From positions 7,418,220-7,482,219 of the forward strand of contig NC_135151.1 of NCBI RefSeq assembly GCF_050948215.1: a stretch of 64,000 nucleotides of DNA, written 5' to 3'. Each line of letters opens with the position of its first letter. Within the stretch, counting starts at the first letter, position 1. Below, one piece after another: positions 11,768-25,800 of this stretch. A program made the translations under genes and the position numbers. This DNA is from Halictus rubicundus. Taxonomy: Eukaryota > Arthropoda > Insecta > Hymenoptera > Halictidae. A model generated the notes under the pieces. The model did not search any database. It saw only the letters and a list, made by a program, of their open reading frames with translations, and had not been told where the DNA came from.

Positions 11768-13845
11768 TAGTAATAAATAAGAATTAGAAGAACGCAACGT
11801 GAAATAGACAAATAAGTGTTGAAACATTAGCGTTTTTAGCTGTTGTAATTTTTTAAACAAGAAGGAAACAATTGGTAATTGTCCTGAAGTCGCGAGAGGT
11901 AATCCACTTGTGTAATTTTATCGAATAAAATGCGAGCAAAGTAAATTTTGGCTGATATTGTCGATTGGTGCGTGAAAAATACGGAGTTTTTTGAAAAATG
12001 CGGAACGAATAGCGATCAGAATGTCGTCTTCATTGGCCCTGGCGTTCATCGGCCGTATATAAAATATTAATATAAATATTTGAGCCTCTTACAGGGAACC
12101 TTGTAGTCGCTGTGAAGTTTCTTTTGAACGTTGGAGGGACGCGCAATGGCGAGCGACGATGTAGATCCGTTTAGAGCCTATAGCGATTTGTGCCTGACGA
12201 TGATTATCTTTTTTTTTTGTTGTTTTTCATTTTCTTTATCTTTTTGATATCGTTATATCAGTCTGAAAACGATCGACAGCACAGTGGCTCGTGTATCTCC
12301 CGTCGATTGTCCTCCCAAGTTTAAATCCGTTTTCGTTCGTCCCTTGCCCTAATTACCCTAATTCCATCGACGCAGACACGTTCCGAGCGGGTCCATGATC
12401 ACAGAGTCGTCGTTCTATTTTTTGGTTTTTTTTTTATCGTTTTGGAATCTTACATTTAAGCGACACGACATATCATGCATTTCCATTTAGTTACACGTAC
12501 GATAGGATACGAGCTTTGACATTGATAATACCATTTATTCGGAAATGATGATGGATCTTAAATTGTTCAATTATCATTTTGTGTATGTGTGTGTGTGTGT
12601 GTGTATGTTGTTATCTTTTTCTTTCTTTTTTTGTTTGGTTTTTCTGGCTCCAACGTATCGGTTGTACTGTGTAGGATTACTCGCAGGGGCGTGCAAAATT
12701 TTAATTTTGGGAAACAAGAATTATTTCGCGTTCCATGCGTGTCAATTAGAATTTCTCGAATATGCAAACTGATAATCTACTGCAGTGAGATAAAATGAAG
12801 ATAGTAGTTTTTTATCTGACTTCGAAGATCTTCAATTCGACTCTGCATTTTTCTTTAATTTTCATATACCCTGTGCACTCAGATCAACTTTATTTCAATA
12901 ATACTATCTAATAATATTCTAGAATTTTTAATCTTCTAAGTTTCGACTAAAAGGCATCGGTTTTCCCAACAAATGACGGAGAAGGTCTCTTTCTGGGGAT
13001 TGTTTCGTTCATTAGGGTGCAAATTCGTTTAACCCTAATACCTCATCTGTCCAACCTAATCTACACACATAGATAATTAAATTTGTAATTTTGGCATCTT
13101 ACTCGAACACCAATTGTCATTTACAAGAGCTACCATCGATCTTTCGTTCGTTCAGCAGCAATTTTATAACCCGCAATTCCGATAAAAAATTAAGTGTTTC
13201 GGTCTGATGACGTCTTACAAATATGATAAGAAACCTTAGATATCTTCTCCAAGCTATCGCATACCCGATCAACTCTATCTACCTCCGTTCTATCTCACTT
13301 TTCACACTCCTCATTCTCCAGCCACGATTCTCGCAAAATTCGTCTAGCAGCATCTAGCTGGTTCCCAAGCTTCCTCAATTAATTTCGCAAACGTCATGAC
13401 TCCTGCGGAATCTGACAGACATGATCAATTAAAATACAGCGATTGCACGCCCCTGCTGCTTGTTAGAGTATAAAGGAGAACGGTGTAGCGCCGGAGACCC
13501 GGGTAAGTCGCTTACATGGTTAGTTACAACACTAATGGAAAAATGTCGTGAGGTTTTGAGTTTTGAGGCCTTAACGTGTTCAGCACCCTGTAAATTCACC
13601 ATGGATTTTAATTCGCCATGTGATGCGTCTCAACGAAATGGACAAACGCTCTTTGTCAATCTTACGATAGCGAACGCAACGACTAAAGCTTTTCTACGGC
13701 ACTTTGGCTACGCCATGGGAAAAAACTAGAGTAATTTCTATGCGGAAAGTCGGACAACATTACCGTTCTCCATGTATACGTCGCGACCGTGATGGACATA
13801 TATTAATCATCTCTACGTTTCTCGTCGGTTTTCGATCGACAGAAT
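11768..13845. other. Probable 3' flank or 3' UTR of the Syt12-like gene
   Basis: This region follows the stop codon of the - strand gene. A minus-strand AATAAA (TTTATT at 12889-12894) lies about 950 bases beyond the stop and is one candidate polyadenylation signal. A (GT)n tract lies at 12581-12604. Possible hAT-like ends (CAGGGGCGTGCAA at 12684 and its complement ending 13455) were seen, but no target duplication. Confidence 0.4.
12581..12604. repeat. (GT)n microsatellite
   Basis: About twelve GT units with one GTAT interruption. Confidence 0.9.
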
Positions 13846-16800
13846 TCACTTTCTTAGATAATGCCATTTGGCAACCGGATGTCTGATGTCCGTCAGCATC
13901 AGGGACCAATGCTCCAGTGCTCTTCCGGTTGACGTGGGGCCAATTATAATATGACCTACCGAGTACGGCTTCGAGCTTATGCTCTGGTCTCCGTTTACTT
14001 GTGCCACGGTCAGTCTCAGCTGGATGTTCTGGAAGCAAAAGGAATAAGTACGTGTATTCGCTTCTGTCCACGATTGATGGAACGATCAACGCTTCTGAAA
14101 CAGAATGATGAAAATGTGCGCAATTTTGTGTTTTTGAATGTGTACACGCCCTAGTAGAAAATTATTTAGATCAGTCCTGGGCAACTGGTGGTTCGCGGGC
14201 CACATGGGAGTCCTCTTCCCACTCCTGAGACCTCCCACCAAGCTTCTATGGGGGCGGGGGGCTAGAAACCTATACACTAGGTTGTATCTAGGAGACATAA
14301 AAGCACGGTAGCATAATATGAAGTGGCCAGTGGTGGGGGAACCTGTACACTGGTAGTGGGGTCGAGAAGCGACGAGGGAAGTTGCCCAGGCCTGATTTAG
14401 ATGAATGTTAAAAATGAAAAATTGTGTTAACTGTATATTAGTAGTGGAACATGACGGCGCAGTTGGATGTTTCAAGAAAAATGTTGGTAAAATGGTCATG
14501 TTGTCTTTTTGCTTCTAAAATAATTTCTTGATTTTATTCCGCATACTTTTTGTTTACTTTAAAAGTATTAGAACCTTCATAATTAGACTGCAGATTTTTC
14601 AGCTGGATAGAAACTACCTGCACTGATTTCAAGATCTTGCCTCTTCTAATAATTTGAATAAGTCGGGATTAATACATTGATGTTTTTAAATTTTTCAAAT
14701 GTTTCTACTGTTTTATGTTTCACATCTCGAGGTATTTCCTAAATGCACAAAGTCTGCCGTCTATTTACAATATATTTTTTAATAGAGAATGCCAAAAGAA
14801 TTCCTCTAACATTTACGGATGATTCCACCCTTTCTTAAATCGGTATAAAACGTCCGCACCTTGTTACTTGTAAGAAAGCAAACATATTCCCTTTTGTATT
14901 AATATTGTCTTCATACATCACGTATTTTATCATTGCATACGCCTCTATTATTAACGACATTGTCTTTATTGTCCCCATTAAGTATATGAATGATTACGAT
15001 TCTAGACGTTTTCGCTAGAATTTATAGAGAGAGAGAGATTAGGTGTAGTAACAATAAGCTTGAAAAAATTCGTGTAGCATGTTTCCAATCTTCTTTGCAC
15101 TACAGAAGAGTTGATATTTCTTTGTTCACAGTGACCACATTAAATAATCGATGTAAACCGTACCGCGAGAATGTGAATGGGCACGTGAAAAATAATCGCC
15201 TCGTTGAAAATGGGACTGTTGTCCCCCTTCTTTATGGACGTCCTTTTTTTATGGATCTTCTTCCCCTGCAGCAGCAGGTAAACCTTTAGAACACAACACA
15301 AAAAGAGATTTTAATTAAGTAAATTGAACACGCAAAAGTTGAATATACAAAACTTGAGATTGATTGATTCGAGGAGGTTCAGGGGGTTCTTCTAAACTCC
15401 TTTTTCGTAAGGTTGTATTAATTCTTCGGGAGCTCGTAGAATGTGCTAGTCTGGTGTAATGCAGGCCCAATCTACTGAATTACAGAGTATTCTGCGGACA
15501 TACCTTAACGAAGAAACCCCCTGGCACACTGCTGCCGCGTAAATTCTTCGCCTTGACGACAACTAGGGTGAGCCGTTTAGCAGTCGGCAAGTAGGTCAAA
15601 GAGAACATTAGTTCACCTAACCGCGGTGTCGGCAGGGGTGACCCTATGAGATTTAGCCAGGTGGTCGCTGGCACCTTGTGTAGCGGCTCCAATTGAAAGG
15701 TGGCTACACCTATGAGGGTGTCGTTGCCATCTATACTGGAGTACACCTTAAACATTCAATTATCCCAATGATGTCAACTTCGCTGGCTGTACAATACTTT
15801 CGTCAATTCGTCGTTTATTTTACTATGTGTTTTTACTTGTCAACTTTACCGACTGTGTTTTAGACAATTCGTCATTTATCTCAGACAGTTACTCAATAAC
15901 GTCTCGATATTTTTCATAATCACATTGTGCCTCGGCTAAGATAGAGATCTTTAACATTGTAAAGAGGGAGCCTGCATTGTACTATAATAGTCTGACGAAT
16001 ACTTACTTCAATAAGCAGACTGCCAGTGGGAGGGCCGTGGAGGACGATCAAAAAATTTTGTTGGTAACTAGGCGATGAACTCCCTTTGTATAGCTTTGTT
16101 CTTAGGTTGTGGTCCGTGTAGATTGTGCCTGATAACAGGGATACTCTGCAAAGTGAAGCGTTCTCGTTAATTATGCTCGAACTATGTATAGTCTGGCTCA
16201 ACTAGTGACGGGCTTCAAACTGTCTCACGAACCCTTCAATTATTTTCCCCGTTACGGAACCGGTCTTGACAATTCCTTCGAAAAATTCTTCGACGTCTCA
16301 ATTAAAAACATTCTTATAAACAAACCTCAGATTTGATTTCAAAGAGGCTTGAACATTTTTTAATCAAATCAAAGCTTTATTTCTCATCTAATAAAATTCG
16401 AATTCCGTTTCGTTTACATACGAGCGACACTGTAATTTTCGATCAGGTTCAGAAATTCATTCTCATCGTGGTACATTCCAATAAATTAAATTCGAAAAAA
16501 TTCTTCAAGATCTTTGGAACGCAGAAAGATTTGAGCTGGCATTCGCCATGGTACATTTCACCTGTTCAGTTTCGGTCTTATTATTTAACCTCCGAAGTAC
16601 TGTACGCCACTATAGTGGTTTCCGTGGAAAGTATCAGTTTGAACAGTACAAACCATTATAGTGGCTTTTGTGCCATCCGCGCCGTGCTTAAGAGGTTAAA
16701 TTACTTTGACTTCGTAGACATTTTTGCGGTAGATATTCGGCGCTTAATAACCGTTTGCTTAATGAATTACTTCCAGCGAAATGGACTGGTGCATTGAACC

Positions 16801-19800
16801 CGCGAAGTATAAGAACTAAAACGAAGGGAAAAGCGTTGTGCCCAAAGATTTGTTTCACATTTTTCACACGATTGGTCATTTCGATAAAAATTACTCGCTG
16901 TCGCAAAACAATCGAATTGTTGGATTAATAAGGGTAGAACCTTACTTGGCATACGTGTTTTGCGCGGGTTCGCCGTCGGGCGTAACAAGATCCCTTGCTT
17001 CGAGGATCGACACAGAAAAATTTACTCTGTTGTCAGCCCCACGGTCGATATCGTACTCGACGCCTATGCAGACTTGCCCGACGACAGGCAGTTCTTCGAG
17101 ATCGGTGATAAGAACACTGGTGTCCGAGCACATGCTCTCGCAGCTCAATGCTCTTTTCAGGGTCGACTCATCCGGCGGTGGCTCCGGTTCTGGCCCCTGA
17201 GGTCCGCGACGATTGCAGGGGCTGATTCCATTGTAATCGTTCATTGTATAATTCGTCATGAACGCCTCCTCCCATAAATTAAATTTGTTCGATAATTATT
17301 CCTCGCGACACGAGCGTCTCCGGTTGCTTCTCCAACCCTCGCGCGCTCCTCAGGCCAACAATCAATTCGTCTTCTTCTCATAGGTAATGTAAAATGCATC
17401 ATTTATGTTTGTATTGCGAGGTACATTTGTTTAACCCTTGGACTCCAAACTGTATATTTACACGCAATATAATACAAAATATCGAAACAGACTCCTGTAC
17501 AACACGATATCAAAAAATTGTTCAAAAAGACTGTTCTACATGTATCTTCTGTGGCAGTAAATGTTCAGTAGTTTTGAACAATTCGTTGAACATTCACTGT
17601 GCACTTACTGCAACGTAAGATGCATGTACAGTACACTATCTGTTGTAAATAGTACGCTCAAGAAATTTTAATCAGTATCTGAATTGACACCGTTGATCGA
17701 GAGTGTACAGCAAAAATCCTGAGGAGCGTGTAAGAGTGAATAGTATAGTGCTGCCTGCTTAACAAACCTGCGCCCATTAAGCGAACACGACTATAATTCC
17801 TGATGCCTAGTAAGCACTTGGAAACTGTCGAAGCAAGTTATCACATTGTGTGACTAAATGTGGCTGAAAGCACTGACCAGAAGTGTTCATCGTTTGCATA
17901 AGAAGAAATTAGATTAGTAAAAATATGACCACCTGATCGACTTAACCGGTAACAGTTGTGAGACATTGAAATATTCGTTTGTTCGGCAAGTCTCGTCGAG
18001 AATGATTTAACGAATGATTCCGTAGTGAATTGTTCCCAGTGTGTGCTAGGCATAATAAATGTCAGGAATACGAGTATATGGAATGAGGAGATGGTTTGTA
18101 CCTGAGATGGTCGCTGTGTCATGGGCATGTCGTCGAGCACGCTCCCACCAAACTCCTGGCTGTTTCGCATTTTGCAAAACAAACGAATCGATCATCGCGT
18201 TAATCGTTTTCTTTCAAGAACCCAGCGGATAGACGGAGTCGGCAATTAGGGGATGCTTACCTGAACGCGCTCTCTCTCTCGCTTTTTCTCTTTTCTTTTT
18301 TTCTTTGTTCGATACTGTTCAGAATATCCTGGAAACAATTCTCGTTGAGCACAGTTCGAATTCACCTTAATTTAATGCACGTCGTCTGATAATTGAAAAT
18401 AACTTCGTTTCGATCGTCAATTATCTTTAACAGAGGGAGAGACTCGAAAAAGAAGCTGATCACAAATTGTGTAAAAAAGTGAACTAATGAAATGTTGAGA
18501 AATATATTTGGGGGCGGGTGAGGGGGGGGGGGGATTAACAGACATACCTCTGAAGTCCTCGTAAAGCTTGGGTCAGTCTTGTAAGCGTAGATCTCGTGAT
18601 TGTGATCTTTGAATAACAAAGGCGACGGCGGAGGGTTTTGTAAACTATTGAATACCTGTCGAAGCAACACCGTTCAATAATTAATATGCTTGCATAATAG
18701 GGAATCGATGGATTTTGTACAGGTAACTCTACCTCTTGCGCCGTTCTTTGAGCTTCCATATTCAGCTCGGGACTATAGAGATCCGAGCTGCGTTTAGAAT
18801 CATCGACGCCCAACACGTCGGAATCATTCTCTGCGTAAATGTCTTGCATATCCATGGATGAATGGATCCAACTACGATCAAAGTGAGAATAAATGTTAAT
18901 AATAAAACGCTATACGTTTAATGTTAACTATTTTTTAATGAAGCCTCGATGAATATGTTCGTGACATTTTTCTGGTTAAAATGAGCCCAAACACGACACA
19001 ATTCAGACTACATTTGCTCGTTCAATTCACGATTCGGTACAGCCTCTACCATCCGAACCGATGACATCGGAATTCTCCATTCTCCGATTAAAAACAATAC
19101 AATCCCAATATTTTATAGATTTCAGTTACACCGTAACTGAATAACTGTTCTATTATCCGAATACTCATGTTCCCCTGATCAGTTCGGATAATCGAGGTTC
19201 CACAATACGGTGTATTAGACAAGTAAATGTGACCCAAACTGCGTCATGCTCGGTATCACTTTAATCAGAAAAATGTCCCGAATAGGTCGGTAAACGTTTC
19301 ACAAAAGAATCATTGGAAATAAAAGTGTGATCATCGGATTAGCATCGTCTCGCCAATACTGTGATTACTGTGATATATAGGATGTTCGACTACGGGTGGG
19401 TGAAAATTTAAGGGGTGGTTCTCGGTGACAATATGAAATGAGAATGAAGAATAAAAAGATTTCGATCTCGGCTTCATTTTTCAGATATTAACAATTAAAA
19501 ATCCGCCTGAAATGCGGCAACCATATCAACGGAGGTGTACGTTGAGTACGTCATAAAGGCGTGTGGTAGTCACGTAAACAAATATGTGCATTGTTGTGAA
19601 TACTTGCATTTGCAAGGATTTCATTCAATATTTATCGACACAATGGACATATGCAAACCATTTTATAGTGATCACGAGTAAATTACTTATGTGAGCCTGA
19701 TCGTACAGTGAAAAGACATTGATCCCTTCCACTCCACAAAAAGTTCAATATCGTCCAACGATTAATTTGTGAAGCCTTAAAGCATTTTCATCAAATCCCT

Positions 19801-22800
19801 TTTCATCATCCCAAATGAGAACCAAGGTAAGCGTGTATTTGTCTCTATGACGTACACAACGGACACCTCTGTTGGTCGGGTTGCTACATTTTAGGCGGAT
19901 TTTTAATTGTTAATAGGTAAAAGACGAAGCCGAAATCGCAAATTTTTTATTCTTCATTTTCGTCTTATATTATCATGAAGAAACCCCTCCCCCCACCTCT
20001 TAAATTTTCTCCCACCTGTAGTCGAACACCCTGTAACTAACGCTGAAGGTTTTACAGGATCGAACGGAACGTACTTGTAAAACTTCGACTTGTCGATAGA
20101 ATTGCCTATGGTGAACATTCTGAGTGCGTTGAATATCCTCTCGCCGGTGATTTTCCCGTTCTTCTTTGGCACATCTTGCAGCGGATCCGGCGGAGCAGGC
20201 GGCGGTACCGGGCTGGGTGTCGCGTCGCTGGTGAAGTTCATCATATTGATCGATTCTGGGATCGTGTCGTCGAAGAGAACGTGATCCTGATCGAGCTCGT
20301 TCATCGTGTCGTAAACCGGAAGATCCGGCAAGCTGCGTATGTACTGAGATACTTTCTGCCAGCCCTGGGACTCTCTGAACAGGTAAGACGAGTCGATGTC
20401 GTCTTGCAAGCTGTAGCTCCTGAACGGCTTCATCTCCATGCTCTGCAGCTCGTTGTTCTTGCCAAGGTTCTCGGTACTCTGCTGCATCTTTGGCAAAGAA
20501 CCAGGCTCGTACACTGGCTCCATCACCGATTGGCTGATGGTCACCATATGGTTCCTCTGGAGCATGTCGTAGCCGCCGTAGCTGCCGCTCCTGTCCTCTT
20601 CCATGTTGCCGTTCATGGTGCCCATGGGCCCGTGCCAGCCGTAATGGACCATAGAAGGCTCCATGCCGGTGTCGAACTGTCTGTAAGCAAATTGTGTCTT
20701 CTAATACTTTTTAGGTTTGGTCTCAGTTAGTCGATCTGTTCGAACTTCAACTCTGATTGCGTCCGAACAAGTTAAAGGAAGGCTGGCCTGTTCGAACGGT
20801 AGATTCAATTCCGATTCGGATCGAATCAATCAGTTCCATTCGATCCAATGGTAACTTGTTTTGTATACCAACGTCGTTCAATCTTTGAAGTTTCGACACT
20901 CGATTTCCTGTTTTCGATCAATCCGAACATCCCAACACCTTTATGCAAACATCTTTATGCAAAATAAAAATTGTCTGCATCAATTGTGCGAAAAGGAAGT
21001 TACGTAAAAAACAAAGGATTTCTTCTCTTAATAATTTTAACAGGTTTTAAATAATGTACCAGTAAGATTAAATTCATCGGATATACGCAGTGTCGCCAGA
21101 TGAGGGGAGGGAGCATGAATTGAGGGGAAAAAGTTACCCTCTCTCTCTGACAGTACCGGAGTACGCACGACGGATACGAAACGTGTCACGTGACCGGGCC
21201 GCGGCGGAAGCTTGGGGAATAGCGCGGTAGAAGGGGAAGGTAGAGTGGGGGCACAAGTCTTGATCTGACGACACTGAAAATATGTAGTAATAAGAGAAAG
21301 GAATAGTTACAATTATAGATTTATAGGTTCGAACAAGTGGCTTAAGCGGTTTAAGTAGCTGTAAAAATTCCACAAACACTTTGACGTAAGAGCATGGACG
21401 AAAATGAGATTATTAATAATAATAATACATTCATCCGATGCTTTTCTATTTTGTGTTTCACCTACTGTCCGTGGCTCACAAGAAGTCCCGCGAGTCGGCA
21501 CAAGGGCAAAGGGTAATTCTGTCGATTCTGATTGTGTAATGACTAGACTGCGGATCTTTATGTAAAATAAAAAATGTTTGCATTGATTGCAGGACACAGA
21601 AGCGAAACAAAAATTTTCTTCTTCTTTCAATCAGTTTATTAAGCTGAAACCAATACGCTGACGTCCTTAAATCTTGTTAACACTTTGATCGCCAAACTAG
21701 AAACTATTTAGATAGATACTATAGATACTATAGAAAATATTTAATGAAATAAAAATTGAAAAAATTAAATGTATGATACTGAGTAGTCCTCCAACTTTCT
21801 TGCATGTTACAGATCCTAATCAAATTTGCTACAATGAATATATCAACTTAAAAAATCATCTTAAAACCTGGAAAAATAATTCCGTCACCCACATATGGGT
21901 GACGTGGCATTCAACGTGTTAATATGTCCATTGCATTAAATTGTGCTCGCCCATTTTTGTCATAAATGCGTAAAATCCGCAGTCTAATAATGACTGTCAT
22001 GGTTTTGTCGTGATTGGCCGTGTACGAGTTCGAGCGGTGGTGTTTGTAGGCGTGTCTGAGATCGTTTGAAGGAGTAGGAAGGGATGATCGTCTCGTTGGA
22101 TTTGTCCACGTGGTGTCCGTATGTATTGGTTTTGATCTCGGTGGGTTTGTAAACGGTTTGATCGTTACCTGTAGGGGCTGCATCTGTTGTCCTGTTGCCT
22201 GCGTTCTTCCTCGAACTCGTACCTCAGCCGGGTGTCCATGTGAAAGGATTCGGGGGTCGGGCCGACCTCCTCATACCTAAACGCAGTCTCGTTCGAGGCT
22301 TTGTGGAGTCCGTAGCTCGGCATCGGCGGAGTCTGGAAAAGGAATACAGACTGCTCGGCTGCTCTCGAGGGAACCGAGGATCTTTGCATCGGCGGAGGCG
22401 GAGTCAATGGACCTGTGCCAGACTCGTGCATTCTCAGTCTGGTGCTCGAGGTCTGAAGCGGAGACAGCCTCGGTCGAGCGGTTGGCATTGGCTCGGGCGC
22501 CGGTCTCAAAGGTTGCGGCGGTATTTTGCTGTCGGCGGTGCTCCGGGGCAGGTCCCTGTCCACCAACTCGAATCTGAAAGCATCGACTACCCTCGATATC
22601 CAATCGTCTCACCTGTCACCATCGTTCGTTCTCGCGAGTCACCTGGAAACCACCCTTTTCGATTTCTCTTACTGTGACTTTCGGGTGTGAGCCGTGTCCT
22701 TTTGGAATTCTAACAATGATATTATAGCATCGTATTCAGCACGGAGCAGAATCGAATCAATGGAACCAGTTTTCCAGACAATCATTGCTCGTGTGCTTCC

Positions 22801-25800
22801 GAAGAGAAGATCAGAAAAAACTCGAAAGATATATGATTTCATTAACCTCTTGTCTTACCCTCCAACTCCAGAGTACTCGGGTCACAACAAACAAAAGAGG
22901 TCGGTCACGCGTTGAGCCATTTAGCTGTGTGCTCAACTTGCGCAAAACGTATGCGTCTTATGACATGTATATTTCGGCGCAACGAAAGTAAGAAAATACG
23001 TATCGTCCATGAGACATATTCGAGCCGCGTTATGTTTACGCTCCTCAGCGTCCGAGGCCTTCACGGAGTATACCCCGTGGTAGTGGGGATAATTCCGCGA
23101 CGTTTATCATCCAGGCCTTGGCGACATATATAGAGAAATCACTGTATCGAGAACAACTGAACCACGGGTCAGGCTTCTGTCGTTTACGTTTGGTCCGAAC
23201 GAGGTACCACGGATCAGGCTCGTGCTTATTGTTTTCGGCCCTTTCTTACCACGAGTCTCACTCGTTGGTGTAGGACAAGGGGTTAACATCACGCACTACG
23301 ATTCATTTTACGGTTACAGCGATTAGAACTTCTTCGTCGTTCTTCGTAATTCCTCGGGAGAAGCAGGAAGTTTGTATTTATTGTGTGCCTATGTCGACTA
23401 TGCGTATATCGACAACAACGAAATAGAATTTAATTTTGGTTCAAAGGAAATTGATGATATGAACAATACGCATATTTAGTAGATTTTGTTCGAATTTGCA
23501 TGCAAGGGGTTAATCTGGAATGTAAGAAACGGTTAAGATTTTAATTCTGTTATGAGTTCACTAGTTACACATGAAGTGACATAAAGTGACCGAACATCGG
23601 TCGACCGGTTTCCAGATTAATGACACCATTCCGTTCGAACGTGTTCGGTCTGAACTGGCGATATAAATGCACGTGTAATCCGCGGCCATTGTTAAAGAAC
23701 GTAGCAATCGGCCCCGTTACCTTCTATAAGCTCCCTGCGCGTCGAGCCTCAGGTCGCTGTCGCTGTGGAACAGATGCTGAGATGTGTTTCCGGTTTGCCG
23801 ATACAAGCCAGGGATTGTCTGCGCCGTTGGACACTGCGCTTTCACCAGGCTCACCTGCGAATCGGCATGACAGAACGATTGCCACAGTTTCTTTTTTTCT
23901 TTTTTTTTTCTCACGGTTCGCCTACTTCTACAGCCTTTTGTAATCCCCGCGTGTAATGTCAAGGACGAATCGACGACGAGAGAGCCTCGTTCAACTGGCA
24001 CAGATGCAAAGTGTCGTCGAATTGAGGAGGTCGCGACTGACAGTGAGTATCGCATTATTTGAAAAAAGGGGTCTGAACGTTTGATACTTTTAACACTGGA
24101 GGCACAGAATTTGAAATGACCCAACCTAGATTTCTTAGTTTAGACTGCGCAAACTTGTGAAGGCTCTGCGGAAAATTGATAGGTAATTTTATTCGCTTTT
24201 GTGTGTATTGCAACAGGAGGGTCGTGTTAAACTAAAGATAGACGTGAAGGTGTCTCTGTCGGAAATTATTTAATAATTTGTTTCGTTCATAAGATTATTA
24301 TAATAAGAGCGACATCAAATATTAACAAGTACGCTCTAATGATCTTTACAATGAAAAATTCAGTGCTTCTAGTTTGAATGGAAATATCACAGAAAATGCT
24401 TCTGCTGATTATTGGAACAAAAATTATTTCGTCTCCAAGAGTTCACAGAGAGGTCATTGTACCTTAACGAAGTGAAATTGACACTATAAACTGCATAGCT
24501 CAGGAAAATCAATACCGCAGTTTCCGCCGATAATCATTAACTCCCAGGATGATGGGGCTTATGTCGATTTTGTCTCGACGTTACAAACCTTATAAAAATT
24601 TCGCTATTTTTGCGAATTCGTCCGTGAAACATCGATATTTCCGTGATATTTCGTTCGTCAAATATTGAGAGCACATTATTGAAACATTGCACTTGCGACT
24701 CGTATAAAAAGCAAATCGATTCTTTGTCGCACGAGGATGCTGGAAATTGGACTTGTCAAGCGAGAATGCTTCTCGGAATTGTTGTTGATGTTGTTTGCGG
24801 TATGACAATCGATTTTGCGGGTATGTACCTTTTCCTCCCGCGGTGCCCAGAGCCAGGACAGCCTTTGTCGCCACTCCTCGCAGACGTTCCACACATTCCT
24901 GGGCCCCCATTGCCATCCGATGCGATACCTGAGGCGGTTTAATACACAAAGTATTATTACGTTAAGGCTTTTCCGTTCGGCAGCTTAGGAGGGTGAGGGG
25001 GGGGGGGCTTTTAGAGATGCTGCGAGCTGTTATGTTAGATGCTGCGGTCGATAATCATGTTTTCCTAGAGAAACTTTCGGGACAACGGCGTGAGAATTGG
25101 ATTACTGGGTCAGTCCGCTCGAACACTGAAAATATTGATATTTAATATGAGGCGGGGCTACCGACTCGAAATTAATTGAGCCCGTTCCGGCGTCTTCCGC
25201 CGAAAACCGGCCAGACAAAATTAACACACCTCCCGGTGACCAAACGATTAATTAAACAACACAGCGTCGAGACAAATTGTTGGATCTTTCGAAGCCGATG
25301 AATTGGAACCCTATACATTCATAACTTCCACAATTTTGCATAAAATGTCTCGTAAAAAACCATGCGAATGCTATGAGTATGTATAAATACGCCTGTAAAT
25401 TTTTAGCTAACCAGATTCGATCGTTTTCTTGAAATTCTTTCCTAAATACAGGATTGATTAGTAACTCATACGTTTCTCGGAATTACTTCTCTGTCAATTA
25501 ATATTTCATTCAATGAATTACTCTGATTTTATAGAATGCAGTTGGGTGACATTTTGACCCAGATTTATAACCGTACCATCTAAATTCTACCTTATAACAG
25601 GCAGTTTAAATGATCAGCTACTCGTGTCAATACCAATCAGAAGATTAATATCGATCTCAAAGAAGTTGGTTTAAAAATACGTAAAAGAATTATCGCGTTA
25701 GAAAACGAATTGGTCTAGCTGCGTCTGCCATGATGTCATTAAAGTCGTCATCAAAGGGTTGACAGGCCACTCCATTTTTCCATGTTGAAAGGTGTTCGAT

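Noticed and set aside
12684..13455. A possible 772-bp hAT element with CAGGGGCGTGCAA ends
   Set aside because: The 13-base ends match, but the 8 bases outside them do not form a target duplication, and no further terminal pairing or transposase was seen.
20176..20730. A 184-codon + strand frame
   Set aside because: It is the antisense shadow of the long Syt12-like linker exon 20680-20075, which has matching splice sites and phases on the minus strand.
22195..22677. A 160-codon + strand frame
   Set aside because: Antisense shadow of exon 22573-22169 of the Syt12-like gene.
24643..24942. A + strand frame containing HEDAGNWTC, reminiscent of an immunoglobulin-domain C-strand motif
   Set aside because: No disulphide partner or flanking Ig sequence is visible, the frame runs antisense to the phased Syt12-like exon at 24829-24928, and the motif is short enough to be chance.
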